Of a DNA stretch of 64,000 bases, positions 35,316-43,435 are shown piece after piece. The stretch covers positions 1 to 64,000 of the forward strand of contig NZ_SCOH01000005.1 of assembly GCF_005503445.1 (NCBI RefSeq), written 5' to 3'. Origin of the DNA: Chitinivorax sp. B. Lineage in GTDB: Bacteria > Pseudomonadota > Gammaproteobacteria > Burkholderiales > SCOH01. How positions within the stretch are numbered: position 1 is the first letter of the stretch; every line of letters starts with the position of its first letter. The position numbers and the translations under genes were made by a program. The notes under the pieces were generated by a model, which saw nothing but the letters and a program-made list of their open reading frames with translations, made no database searches and was not told where the DNA came from.

Positions 35316-36221
35316 TCAATGGGCATCGGTTTTGGGCTTGGGTACCGTCGCTTTTTCAACGGACTTGTCTGTATCTGTGGATTTCTTGGCAGCATCTACC
35401 GGTTTGGTAGGGTCTGCGGGCTTGCTGGGCAAGCCCAGGCAATTTCGTAAGCTCTCTCGAATGGCGGCCGGGTCACTACCTTCCAGACTGCAATCACCAG
35501 CAAATGCGGGCTTGGACTCGGTTGCCGGGGCAGCTGACTTACCCTTGGCACCTTGCTGCGCTTCGAAGGCCTTACGAGCTGCATCCAACGCCTGTTTTTC
35601 CGCTGCCAATTGGGCTCGTTCCTGTTCCAACTGTTTACGTGCCTCGGCAAGCGGGTCGGCCGGTGCCGATGAAGGTAGCTGATTTGCTTCAGCTTGTGGT
35701 GAGATATGAACAGCATCGCCAGATTCCGGCGGTTTGGCTTCCTCTGGCTTGGCGGAACGCATTACATCAGGCTGCTTGTTGGGTGCAGGGGGGGCCTTGA
35801 TGGCCGGCTTCGTGGGTACACTGTGAGCCGTCACCGTGGCATTGGGCGGTGTTTTACGCTGTTTGGCCACAACCATGACAACCAGCGTGATCACCACCCC
35901 CAACAAAACCACACCAGTCAAGATTACAATCAACAGCACCTGGGCACGGACGAACGCCATGAATCCCCCTGTCCTGGTCGACGCTTCCTCACCGCTCGCA
36001 GCATGGGGTTCACCTTCAGCATCCGGCTGGCGCCGTAACGACGCCAGCAATCGACCGATGAAACCAGGACGCACAGCAGGCGCGTCGGCTGTGGTCAAGG
36101 TATCTGGGGATTGTGCTGCCGCAGGAGAGCGGCGCAAGCGCCCCAACAGCCGGGCGAGGAAGCTCGGCTTGGGGGGGGATGCAACGTCAATGGAGTCAGT
36201 CGCTACAGGTCGGTCTGACAT
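35316..36221 (-). CDS. Unrecognised single-pass membrane protein with coiled coil
   Basis: 301 residues, no known family seen. The N-terminal cytoplasmic part carries two related basic amphipathic segments, PSFLARLLGRLRR and PGFIGRLLASLRR, about 34 residues apart. One membrane helix follows at about 88-120 (FVRAQVLLIVILTGVVLLGVVITLVVMVVA). Then come a Pro/Lys-rich linker, a short coiled coil rich in Gln, Ala and Lys (LAEARKQLEQERAQLAAEKQALDAARKAFEAQ, about 190-222), and a small C-terminal part with two Cys (GDCSLEGSD, RNCLGLPSKP) and a charged tail. It starts six bases after the DsbB stop; the two Cys outside the membrane could be a DsbA/DsbB-dependent disulfide. This is inference. Confidence 0.7.
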   Translation of the reverse strand: MSDRPVATDSIDVASPPKPSFLARLLGRLRRSPAAAQSPDTLTTADAPAVRPGFIGRLLASLRRQPDAEGEPHAASGEEASTRTGGFMAFVRAQVLLIVILTGVVLLGVVITLVVMVVAKQRKTPPNATVTAHSVPTKPAIKAPPAPNKQPDVMRSAKPEEAKPPESGDAVHISPQAEANQLPSSAPADPLAEARKQLEQERAQLAAEKQALDAARKAFEAQQGAKGKSAAPATESKPAFAGDCSLEGSDPAAIRESLRNCLGLPSKPADPTKPVDAAKKSTDTDKSVEKATVPKPKTDAH

Positions 36222-36227
36222 GCATGA

Positions 36228-36746
36228 TCAATTGGACATACGCTTCAGATCTTTATACACCACCAATAGCGTATAGACGATCAGGCCTGCGAAGCAGACC
36301 ATTGTCCAACTGGGAATAGTCAGCCCCAGAAAACGCCAACCGGCCTCGGCACACTCACCAGAGCCATGCAAAACCTTGGCCAGCGCAGCCGACCACGGCA
36401 TGGTCTCCAGCATGAACTCCAAACCGGGGCCGCATGATGGCACCAGCTCTGGTGGCAGATTCTGAATATAGACATGGCGGCCAGCAATCCCCAATCCAAC
36501 CAACCCTGGCAACATGATCAATGCGGCCCACAGTTTGGCACCCAACTTACCCTTTGGGTGAAAAACCGCTGCCAGCAAGAACATGACACCCATGGCGATC
36601 ACGGCGACCCGTTGCAGAATGCATAGTGGGCAAGGTACCTGGAACTGGAAATACTGGAGATACAGTGCATAGCCAATCAAACCGGCACAAAACAAAAAAC
36701 CAAGCGCATTACCAAGACGGCGGGAGGGGATCAGTTTGAGCAACAT
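36228..36746 (-). CDS. dsbB: Disulfide bond formation protein B
   Basis: 172 residues, four transmembrane helices. It reoxidises DsbA in the periplasm and passes electrons to quinone. The first Cys pair is in VPCPLCILQR and the second pair is Cys in VPSCGPG and in GSGECAEAG, the four Cys of the catalytic relay. The quinone-site Arg after the first pair is kept. The ATG at 36746 has GGA at a usual distance; a TTG three codons upstream (36755) is less likely. The gene follows the K+-channel gene by 47 bases and is followed by a membrane protein gene within six bases. Confidence 0.93.
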   Translation of the reverse strand: MLLKLIPSRRLGNALGFLFCAGLIGYALYLQYFQFQVPCPLCILQRVAVIAMGVMFLLAAVFHPKGKLGAKLWAALIMLPGLVGLGIAGRHVYIQNLPPELVPSCGPGLEFMLETMPWSAALAKVLHGSGECAEAGWRFLGLTIPSWTMVCFAGLIVYTLLVVYKDLKRMSN

Positions 36747-36793
36747 GATATCCAAAAAAAGGTCAGTGAAAGCCGCTGCGATACGGCAGATAA

Positions 36794-37609
36794 TCAGTCA
36801 TCGCGTTTTGGTTGCTGATTGTGCATCAGAAGTTCCCGCATGGCACGCAGTTCCTCACGCATTTCATGGATATCGTGATGTAGCTTTTGAATATCGTGAT
36901 GCATTTCCCGCCGCAGTAACTTTTCGTCCTCACCAATGAAAATCGACGCAATACTGGCGGTCACCATCCCAAGCATGCTGTATCCGACCAGCACCAGAAT
37001 CACCGCAAACACACGAGAGGCCGGTTCCGTGGGAACCAGGTCGCCATATCCAACGGTAGCTGCTGTAGTAAAGGCCAGCCAGACACCTTCACCAAATGAT
37101 TGAATGGTCGGCTCCAGCCAGAAAAAGATCGCGCCACCACACAACATGGTAGCCACCCCAAACAACAATACATAAGGCAAGCCATCTGGCGAAAACAGAT
37201 GTCGAACCGAACTCATGACCCGAATCATCATCATAGCCACAGCAGTCAAGCGTAATAACCGTGCAACCGCCACCCATTCGGTACCAATGCCGGTAAAGCT
37301 GGCAGCACTGGCCAGGATGATCATGATGTCCAACCAATTGTGTAGTAGATAGCGTTGACGCTGCTGTACCACACGCAGCATCCAGATCAGCTCAAAACTG
37401 AATGCCATCAAAATCAGGACATCCAACCAACGCCCAATCTGGTGCAGCGGACTGCCCACAGCAATCTCTTCCAGATAATACGTTGGCAATGCCAGCAAAG
37501 CGACAAACAGCATCAGCCAGTGCAGTCTACGCTCCCAGGCATAGGCTTCAGGCCTGTCACCCGGTGGCACACCTGCGGCTCCGAAATACACGCGGAATTT
37601 GTTATACAC
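36794..37609 (-). CDS. Voltage-gated-type potassium channel protein
   Basis: 271 residues. Six membrane helices can be followed, the fourth with spaced Arg (WVAVARLLRLTAVAMMMIRVMSSVRHLF). The pore loop TTAATVGYGDLVPTEPASRVFAVILV contains the K+ selectivity filter TVGYGD. The C-terminal tail is a His/Lys/Glu-rich coiled coil with the repeat REMHHDIQKLHHDIHEMREELRAMRELL, probably for tetramer assembly. The start is a GTG (37609) without an obvious ribosome site; no earlier ATG is in frame. It belongs to the ion-transporter (VIC) superfamily of bacteria; the gating signal is not known. Confidence 0.9.
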   Translation of the reverse strand: MYNKFRVYFGAAGVPPGDRPEAYAWERRLHWLMLFVALLALPTYYLEEIAVGSPLHQIGRWLDVLILMAFSFELIWMLRVVQQRQRYLLHNWLDIMIILASAASFTGIGTEWVAVARLLRLTAVAMMMIRVMSSVRHLFSPDGLPYVLLFGVATMLCGGAIFFWLEPTIQSFGEGVWLAFTTAATVGYGDLVPTEPASRVFAVILVLVGYSMLGMVTASIASIFIGEDEKLLRREMHHDIQKLHHDIHEMREELRAMRELLMHNQQPKRDD

Positions 37610-37741
37610 AGTTGATGTCCAGCAGTTGGTTATTCACAAACCGTGCAGGATGAAGCCTGTAACGGCTTGACAACGATGGAATCAGTTTGGCAGGTTTAAG
37701 CAGGGCTTGTGTTGATCCGTAGCAATGTCAATTGACAATCG

Positions 37742-38947
37742 TTAACTGGGCTCCGTCTCCATTTGCTGGACCGGGCTGGATGTGGGTTCTGGATGGTAAT
37801 TGAGGAAGCGCAGCACGGCTTCCTTTTGCTTCATCGTGTCATCGTATCCCAGCCGAATCAATTCACGGGTATAGTGCTTATCAAATAACAAATAGCTGGC
37901 CAACACCGAGCCACGACGACGTAACCCTCCAAGACCACGCAACAGAAAGCGAATCATGTGTGGAAAACGGTGAACATGTCGGGAGGCCACTTCGTCGATG
38001 TCACGACTGGGGTGAATCACCAGTACATCAACCTCATGCAGTACAAATTTGGACTCTTCTTTCACGGCCGACGGGATCAATTGCACGGTACGATTCACCC
38101 GCTCCAGTCGCTCCAGATCGGCCGCCATCCCATCCAGAAACACGCTGTTCAGCATATGGCCAATCACCTGCGCCATGGACGGGTAGCCATTACTTTTGAT
38201 CCGCTCCGGATTGCTGCGTATCTGCCGACTGACACCAACCACCAGCACTTTCTCTGCGCCAAGATGCAAGGCGGGGCTGATTGGCGCTGTTTGGCGGATC
38301 GAACCATCGCAGAAATATTCCCGATTCAGATGCACCGCCGGGAACACAAAAGGAATGGCCGATGAGGCCATGATGGTGTCGATGACAATGTTGCTGGGTA
38401 CCCCCAGCCGATGCACACGGTTCCAGCCAGCCAGCTCCTGACGTCCCTGAAAGAATGTGACCGATTGGCCTGACGTCAACCCGGACACGGTCACTGCCAA
38501 TGCATCCAGCGAGCCGGTTTCGATGGCCCGCTCCAGACCTGTCAGATCGAAGTTTCGTTCCAGCAAGCCTCGTAGTGGCGTGTTGTCCAGTAGCGAGCGC
38601 GGGTTGTGTTTGCCGAAACCACCCAGCAGAATCGAGAAGATCCAGTGCCAGATGTGACCAGAAACCGACACGAAATCGGTTCGATAGATTTTGTCTGGTG
38701 TCAGATTCTTCCAGAGATAATCCAACCGGCAAATACCATTGCGAAATTGCTTGGCTGCCATGGCCACGCCTATTGCGTTGAAAGCGCCTGCGGATGTTCC
38801 GCAAATGATTCGGAACGGGTTCCTTGCATCCTTGGGTAACATATGTGCAATCGCACGTAGTACTCCTACCTGATAGGCCGCACGAGCCCCACCACCAGAC
38901 AATACCAGCGCTATTTTCGGTTCATCAGATAAATCTTGGTCGGACAT
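37742..38947 (-). CDS. Patatin-like phospholipase family protein
   Basis: 401 residues. The patatin fold is shown by the oxyanion loop IALVLSGGGARAAYQVGVL, the nucleophile IICGTSAGAFNAIG (G-x-S-x-G) and the catalytic Asp in YFCDGSIRQTAPISPALHLGA. A C-terminal extension of about 130 residues follows (DVLVIHPSRDIDEVASRHVHRFPHMIRFLLRGLGG). No signal peptide, so an inner-side lipase. ATG 38947 is chosen, with a GTG at 38950 also possible. It is near but not joined to the storage-lipid genes. Serine hydrolase on phospholipid or neutral lipid; substrate not known. Confidence 0.9.
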   Translation of the reverse strand: MSDQDLSDEPKIALVLSGGGARAAYQVGVLRAIAHMLPKDARNPFRIICGTSAGAFNAIGVAMAAKQFRNGICRLDYLWKNLTPDKIYRTDFVSVSGHIWHWIFSILLGGFGKHNPRSLLDNTPLRGLLERNFDLTGLERAIETGSLDALAVTVSGLTSGQSVTFFQGRQELAGWNRVHRLGVPSNIVIDTIMASSAIPFVFPAVHLNREYFCDGSIRQTAPISPALHLGAEKVLVVGVSRQIRSNPERIKSNGYPSMAQVIGHMLNSVFLDGMAADLERLERVNRTVQLIPSAVKEESKFVLHEVDVLVIHPSRDIDEVASRHVHRFPHMIRFLLRGLGGLRRRGSVLASYLLFDKHYTRELIRLGYDDTMKQKEAVLRFLNYHPEPTSSPVQQMETEPS

Positions 38948-39026
38948 CACATACAGCTCGCAGTTTTATTTCAGCCTAGGCACTGCCGACTGAAAAATAA
39001 AGGCGACTATATGTGCGAATGCACAA

Positions 39027-39050
39027 TTAAAAACCGGCCTCACGGCCGGT
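39027..39050 (-). terminator. Terminator after the 123-residue gene
   Basis: On the minus strand a 7-bp GC stem (ACCGGCC with GGCCGGT, four-base loop) is followed by a U-run. It lies just beyond the stop of the small gene at 39078. Confidence 0.75.
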
Positions 39051-39077
39051 GCTGACTGCAACGGATAAGCCGCAGAA

Positions 39078-39449
39078 TCAGCAGCGTTTCAACTTGATGA
39101 CACGGGAAACCTGCCCCGCCGTAAAGCTGCTGTTACGGGCAAAGGGAGCACAATCGTTCGGTGTAGTCAGCGACGCTATGGGTGAGAAATTCCCGACATA
39201 ACGCCATTTATCCGTTTGTTGACGAATAAATACCGGAATCGGGTCAATCTGCTTGGCCAATGTCCTTCCTGCCGCACGGGCTGCCCCACCACTATTGCAC
39301 AGAATCACATCGGGTGCATGCGGATTGAGATCCGGTCTCAAGCAGGCCGCGACTACCTTGCCTTTGTAAACGGGCAAAAATGCCTGCTTGTTTCCGCCAC
39401 AGTGGCTATGGATATCATCACGCGTGTAATCCTTGCCAATTTCGAACAT
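39078..39449 (-). CDS. Conserved hypothetical protein, not confidently recognised
   Basis: 123 residues. Clear GGAG ribosome site eight bases before the ATG and a terminator after the stop make it a real, monocistronic gene. The sequence FEIGKDYTRDDIHSHCGGNKQAFLPVYKGKVVAACLRPDLNPHAPDVILCNS recalls small stand-alone domains seen in orphan restriction-like proteins (start FEIGKxYTRxDI, middle AACL-NPxAP, end IPVFIRQQTDKWRYVGNF), a weak recollection that I would not use as a function. It has five Cys and no signal peptide. It lies between the two patatin-like genes. Confidence 0.7.
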   Translation of the reverse strand: MFEIGKDYTRDDIHSHCGGNKQAFLPVYKGKVVAACLRPDLNPHAPDVILCNSGGAARAAGRTLAKQIDPIPVFIRQQTDKWRYVGNFSPIASLTTPNDCAPFARNSSFTAGQVSRVIKLKRC

Positions 39450-39592
39450 AGTTTTCTCCGAGGAAATACACAGTCCATGACTGCGAAATCAATCCTCAGA
39501 CATTAACGATACTCGTATAAAACTGGTGTAAATTTGAATTCAGCCCAATATGGGCCGACGTTTGAGCAGGACGAGATGTTGCAGCAAGATGA

Positions 39593-40846
39593 TCAGGCAG
39601 CTCGTTTTTCAGCTCGGGCCACATGCTTTAACCAAAGCTCCAACTGATCCAGCGTATCACTGAGCTGCTCCGTTGTGGTGCGTTCATCAGCAACCTGATT
39701 CACGATATTGCCAAGCACACGACTTTGATCGAGAAGACGATCCAACCGCACTTCAATGCCATGGCGTGCAAAAACCGGTGCCAGTTCTTCATAACGCGCC
39801 AATAGGTCTTGCCGGGTACGTTGATAGGCGTGTTCTGCGATCTTGTGACGGTCGGTGTAGCTGAACACATTGGCAAAGAACATTTCGGCATCGGCATGAC
39901 TGGGTTCAAACAGCACCACATCGGCATGCGGATAAAGGTTACGGTATTTCGCCATCCCCACCTTCATGCGGGAATGGATGATGGCGCGGAACGTTTGCGA
40001 CAACACCAACGGCAATCCCCCCGCTGCCAGTTTATCGTGCTGAACCAAACCTACCTTTGGATATTGACGCGCATCGTAAGGTACCAATGGGTTCAGACAC
40101 AGCACCAAGTCGGCGCCTTCATCCAGCGACACAGATGCATGCAAGGTACGCAGCAATGCACCGTCTACATAGAAATTGCCATCGATTTCCACCGGCGGAT
40201 ACAGACCGGGTAAAGCACAGGACGCAGCCACCGCAGTCGAAACTGGTATGTGATCGTGCCCACGGGCGCCAAACTTGACTGATCGACCAGTATCCAGGTC
40301 CGTTGCAATCACATACAGCCGCTTGCTCAACTCTCGAAAGTCATTGCAATGGCCAGGCGCAGAGAATACCCGTGCCAAATATTCGCTGATGGCACCAACA
40401 TCAAACACGCCAGTCGGAATAGCACGCCCCAAGGTCGCCAATGCCCCTGGCAATGACACATCCTCCGACCGCGTCACCATACGCCATGCAGCATCCAGCA
40501 ACGCTTTCGGAATCGCCAATGCACGTTGCCAGTATTCGCGATAGGCCGGCTGCAGGAACAGCTCCGGCCGGAATGGATCGTCGTAGCGCGGGTCCTGATC
40601 GATCATGATGCGATACATCTCGGCAGGCGAATAGCCATTGGCCATGGCCGCAGCCACCAAGCTACCAGCGGAAACGCCAACATACACATCCAGATCGTTG
40701 AAATCCAGACCATCCAGAGATTCCTGCAGCGCACACAGGGCACCAATCTCATAAATGCCGCCCAAAGGCCCCCCACCGGCCAGATTCAAGCCAATTCTCG
40801 GGCACCCGTCTTCACGCGGCTCAAGCATATGTCCAGTCCGATTCAT
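39593..40846 (-). CDS. Patatin-like phospholipase near the phasin gene
   Basis: 417 residues if started at the ATG at 40846 (another ATG at 40828; a GTG at 40960 would add an odd basic N-terminus). The fold is clear: IGLNLAGGGPLGGIYEIGAL, the nucleophile VGVSAGSLVAAAMANG, and YVDGALLRTLHASVSLDEGADLVLCLNPLVP with the catalytic Asp. A long middle insert and a helical tail (QLSDTLDQLELWLKHVARAEKRAA) distinguish it from the other patatin at 37742. It follows the phasin gene by about 170 bases on the same strand, which suggests a role at PHA or lipid granules, for example in mobilisation. This is inference. Confidence 0.88.
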   Translation of the reverse strand: MNRTGHMLEPREDGCPRIGLNLAGGGPLGGIYEIGALCALQESLDGLDFNDLDVYVGVSAGSLVAAAMANGYSPAEMYRIMIDQDPRYDDPFRPELFLQPAYREYWQRALAIPKALLDAAWRMVTRSEDVSLPGALATLGRAIPTGVFDVGAISEYLARVFSAPGHCNDFRELSKRLYVIATDLDTGRSVKFGARGHDHIPVSTAVAASCALPGLYPPVEIDGNFYVDGALLRTLHASVSLDEGADLVLCLNPLVPYDARQYPKVGLVQHDKLAAGGLPLVLSQTFRAIIHSRMKVGMAKYRNLYPHADVVLFEPSHADAEMFFANVFSYTDRHKIAEHAYQRTRQDLLARYEELAPVFARHGIEVRLDRLLDQSRVLGNIVNQVADERTTTEQLSDTLDQLELWLKHVARAEKRAA

Positions 40847-41016
40847 GCGTGTTTTTACTGCTTCCAGAAACGATGCAAAACGATGACGACGTGGCAGCTT
40901 GGGCTTCGCTGAAAGCCAACATATTCCAACCAACGAGTCGCTCTCGTTTGCCCCCCTCACAATGGGAAGGAAACGCGCCCCGCAAATGACCAGTCAACAG
41001 CGAAGCGCAGTCATGG

Positions 41017-41871
41017 TCAACCGTTATTGTCACCTGAACCCGTTGCTGCAGTAGGCGTTGGCTTGGCTTTACTGGTAGCAGGCTTGGCTGCAGGTTTGGT
41101 AGTCTCCGCTTTAGGTGCGGCAGGTTTCTTGACCGGGGCAGTTTTTACAGCAGGTGCTGCCACTTTGACTGCTGCCGGTTTGGCTGTTTTCTCCGTGGCA
41201 GGTTTGGCCGCTTTGGCAGCCACTGGCTTAACCGCAGCCTGATTGGCAGTAGCCGGTTTGGCTGCAGCCTTGGTGTCCGCAGGTTTAGCCACAGCAGCTT
41301 TAGGCGCGTCCACTTTTTTCGCTGCGGGCTTGGTTACTGTAGATGGAGTTGTTGCAGGTTTGGCTGCTGCAGGTTTGGCTGCGGTAGGTTTAGCTGCTGC
41401 AGGTTTGGCTACGGTAGGTTTGGCAGTGGCAGGCTTGGCATCTGCTTTGGGTTCAACAGCCTTTACATTGGCAGCTGTGGGTTTGGCCGCGGCTTTGCTA
41501 GCGGGCTTCCCCAGCAGAGCGTTGACACTGTCGGTCAGTTCTTCTACCCGCTTGCTCAATGCCTTGACATCCGATTCGGTCGGCACTCCCAGTCGGGACA
41601 AGGAGCGTGCAACCCGATCCTGAAACACGGTTTCCAGCTTGTCCCAAGTTTCAACTGCCCTGCCTGTTGCCTCACCAACCCGATCCCCAGCAATGCGCTT
41701 GCCTTCTTCTTCAATTTTGCGGCCGGCATCAACCAGGGCTTCAAATACCTTATTGCCCTCAACCTGAGCACGGGCCAAGGCACCTAGCCCGGCAAGCCAG
41801 ATCTGATTGGCGGAATCGACGATCACGGAGGTCAGTTGCTTCTGCGGTGCGTTCTTTTTGAGTGATTTCAT
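41017..41871 (-). CDS. Phasin (PhaF/PhaI-like) with AlgP-like AKP repeats
   Basis: 284 residues. The first 120 residues form the phasin domain: VDSANQIWLAGLGALARAQVEGNKVFEALVDAGRKIEEEGKR, GEATGRAVETWDKLETVFQDRVARSLSRLGVPTESDVKALSKRVEELTDSVNAL. This coats PHA granules. From about residue 125 to the end is a low-complexity tail of Ala, Lys, Pro and Thr (KPAAAK-type units), like the histone-like tail of PhaF and AlgP, which can bind DNA and tie granules to the nucleoid. AGGAG lies six bases before the ATG. Granule protein assignment is strong; DNA binding is known of the family and inferred here. Confidence 0.9.
   Translation of the reverse strand: MKSLKKNAPQKQLTSVIVDSANQIWLAGLGALARAQVEGNKVFEALVDAGRKIEEEGKRIAGDRVGEATGRAVETWDKLETVFQDRVARSLSRLGVPTESDVKALSKRVEELTDSVNALLGKPASKAAAKPTAANVKAVEPKADAKPATAKPTVAKPAAAKPTAAKPAAAKPATTPSTVTKPAAKKVDAPKAAVAKPADTKAAAKPATANQAAVKPVAAKAAKPATEKTAKPAAVKVAAPAVKTAPVKKPAAPKAETTKPAAKPATSKAKPTPTAATGSGDNNG
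41040..41500. repeat. Tandem degenerate repeat in the phasin tail
   Basis: Short units coding for KPAAAK/KPTAAK-like peptides repeat many times, seen in DNA as recurring GGTTTGGC and GCTGCAGG words. They lie inside the phasin gene and are coding, not CRISPR spacers. Such a run is prone to length change by slippage. Confidence 0.7.
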
Positions 41872-42269
41872 TGCTCTTCTCCTAACTTATTTCAATTTGT
41901 CTTCTGACCGCAGCATATCCTGACAACGCTCGGCACCAACTCGGTGCAGATCAAATTGGGAACAGCTTGACAGCAGGTTCTATTGCTTATTCTGATTTAC
42001 TTATTATCAATATCCAGTATCTTGCCGACGTTGATCAATGTCAATCTCGATACTGCGAATTCATGGCATTTTCCGACAATGTCGCGTATTTGATGCAGAG
42101 TCTTGTGCCATGAGGCCTCCAGACTTGTTTCAAGACTTGTCTGCTTCCGATTTGCTCGCGATACTTCGGCATAGACCAATTCACGCCGGCTTGCAGCCTC
42201 ATTTCACCCCCAACAGGGCAAATAGGCCTGATAACGGCTTTTCAATGGCTTGTTTCCATCGAGTTGCAC
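41872..42269. other. Intergenic region, phasin to FFLEELY-motif gene
   Basis: About 400 bases between divergent genes. The middle is moderately AT-rich (41980-42060). I see no clear promoter, hairpin or small gene. Confidence 0.4.
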
Positions 42270-42926
42270 ATGTTCACGCCACAGCGTCTTCAACTAGCTC
42301 AATGGCAGTCGGATCGACTAGCCTACACTCACCGGGATTTGCTGGCTCATCCACGTTATCACGATGCCACTGACTATTTTCTGTGCGATCTTTATGCCGC
42401 ACGTGACTTCAGCCTGCGAGATCAGCAGATCGAACGCGTGCACCACAAATTGCAAACCATGCTGCCAGAGCATATGGTCATTCCGCTGACCGATGCACTG
42501 AATCTGAATCAACTCAGTCAGCAATTGGATCAACGTATAACCGATATGCTGTTCGATGAAATGAAGGTGGATGCCATCACGGAAGCCAATTATTGCGAGG
42601 CTTATCGGCGATGCGACAATGCCGTGCTACGAGAACAACAGATCGATCTGACCGAACGTCTGGGTATGGATCTGGATAAGCTGATCCGCAAACCCATGAT
42701 CAAATCGTTACTCTATATGTCGCGCCTGCCCGCCAAGATGGCAGGACTGGAAGAACTACAGCAATCGCTGGAGCGCGGATTTGCTGCCTTTCGCGCCATA
42801 CGCGGCTCACAGGAATTTGTTGAACTGATCATCAAACGTGAACGCCAGTTCATGCATCGCATCCTGGTGAGCGATCCGCATCCATTTGCAGCGGTCGATG
42901 CAGCCGCGCCAATCTGCCCCAACTGA
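42270..42926 (+). CDS. FFLEELY-motif family protein
   Basis: 218 residues from the ATG at 42270 (a TTG two codons earlier is possible). It carries YFLCDLYAARDFSLRDQQIERV, the position of the FFLEELY motif that names an uncharacterised family in beta- and gammaproteobacteria. The rest is helical, with no signal or membrane segment (LNQLSQQLDQRITDMLFDE, RLGMDLDKLIRKPMIKSLLYMSRLPAKMAGLEELQQSLERGFAAFRAI). Its function is not known. Its neighbours are phasin and PHA-granule system genes, so a role in granule formation is possible but unproven. Confidence 0.75.
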   Translation: MFTPQRLQLAQWQSDRLAYTHRDLLAHPRYHDATDYFLCDLYAARDFSLRDQQIERVHHKLQTMLPEHMVIPLTDALNLNQLSQQLDQRITDMLFDEMKVDAITEANYCEAYRRCDNAVLREQQIDLTERLGMDLDKLIRKPMIKSLLYMSRLPAKMAGLEELQQSLERGFAAFRAIRGSQEFVELIIKRERQFMHRILVSDPHPFAAVDAAAPICPN

Positions 42927-42976
42927 AATCAATATTGAGGCTGATCGACAACAGGCTGCTGATCAGGGAAAACTGA

Positions 42977-43252
42977 TCACTTCAAGTGCTGATCGAGATA
43001 GCGAGTCAACTCCTGCTCAATCTTACCCTTCAGGCCAGAAAGCAGCATACCGAGCTTGACCTCTACCTTGACGCGTTTATCACTGACCAGGAACTGACCA
43101 CTCACACCCGGCCGATCGAAATGCAAGGCGTCACCTGACCATCGGTAATCCAGGCCAACATCGCGTTTCAGCTCATCCGCAGCCTGCTGAACCAGATTGC
43201 GTGCTTTTTCCAGCGGCAACTGATGCTGCCGTTCAATTGAAATATGTGCCAT
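42977..43252 (-). CDS. Polyhydroxyalkanoic acid system family protein
   Basis: 91 residues. The sequence ISIERQHQLPLEKARNLVQQAADELKRDVGLDYRWSGDALHFDRPGVSGQFLVSDKRVKVEVKLGMLLSGLKGKIEQELTRYLD matches the small PHA granule/system family (TIGR02610/PHA_gran_rgn) in length and pattern. It is found with phasin and PHA genes; its biochemistry is not known. It lies after the fatty acyl-CoA reductase gene on the same strand (183-base gap). A supporting member of the storage-lipid neighbourhood. Confidence 0.8.
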   Translation of the reverse strand: MAHISIERQHQLPLEKARNLVQQAADELKRDVGLDYRWSGDALHFDRPGVSGQFLVSDKRVKVEVKLGMLLSGLKGKIEQELTRYLDQHLK

Positions 43253-43435
43253 CTACATCACTTGAATCAACGGAATGCCCAATAGGACTGGCTATCAGGC
43301 AAGTTGTCTTCATCCAGCCCACCATCATGGCAGGCAGAACCCCTGCTTTATTGTGAGACGAAACAAGGGGAGGTGACAACCACCAGACACAAGCCACCTT
43401 CCCTATTACATGCCAATCCCTCGCTGACAAAGCAC

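Noticed and set aside
41040-41500. Repeated short DNA words that could suggest a CRISPR or minisatellite
   Set aside because: They are codons of the phasin tail, with no spacers of equal length.
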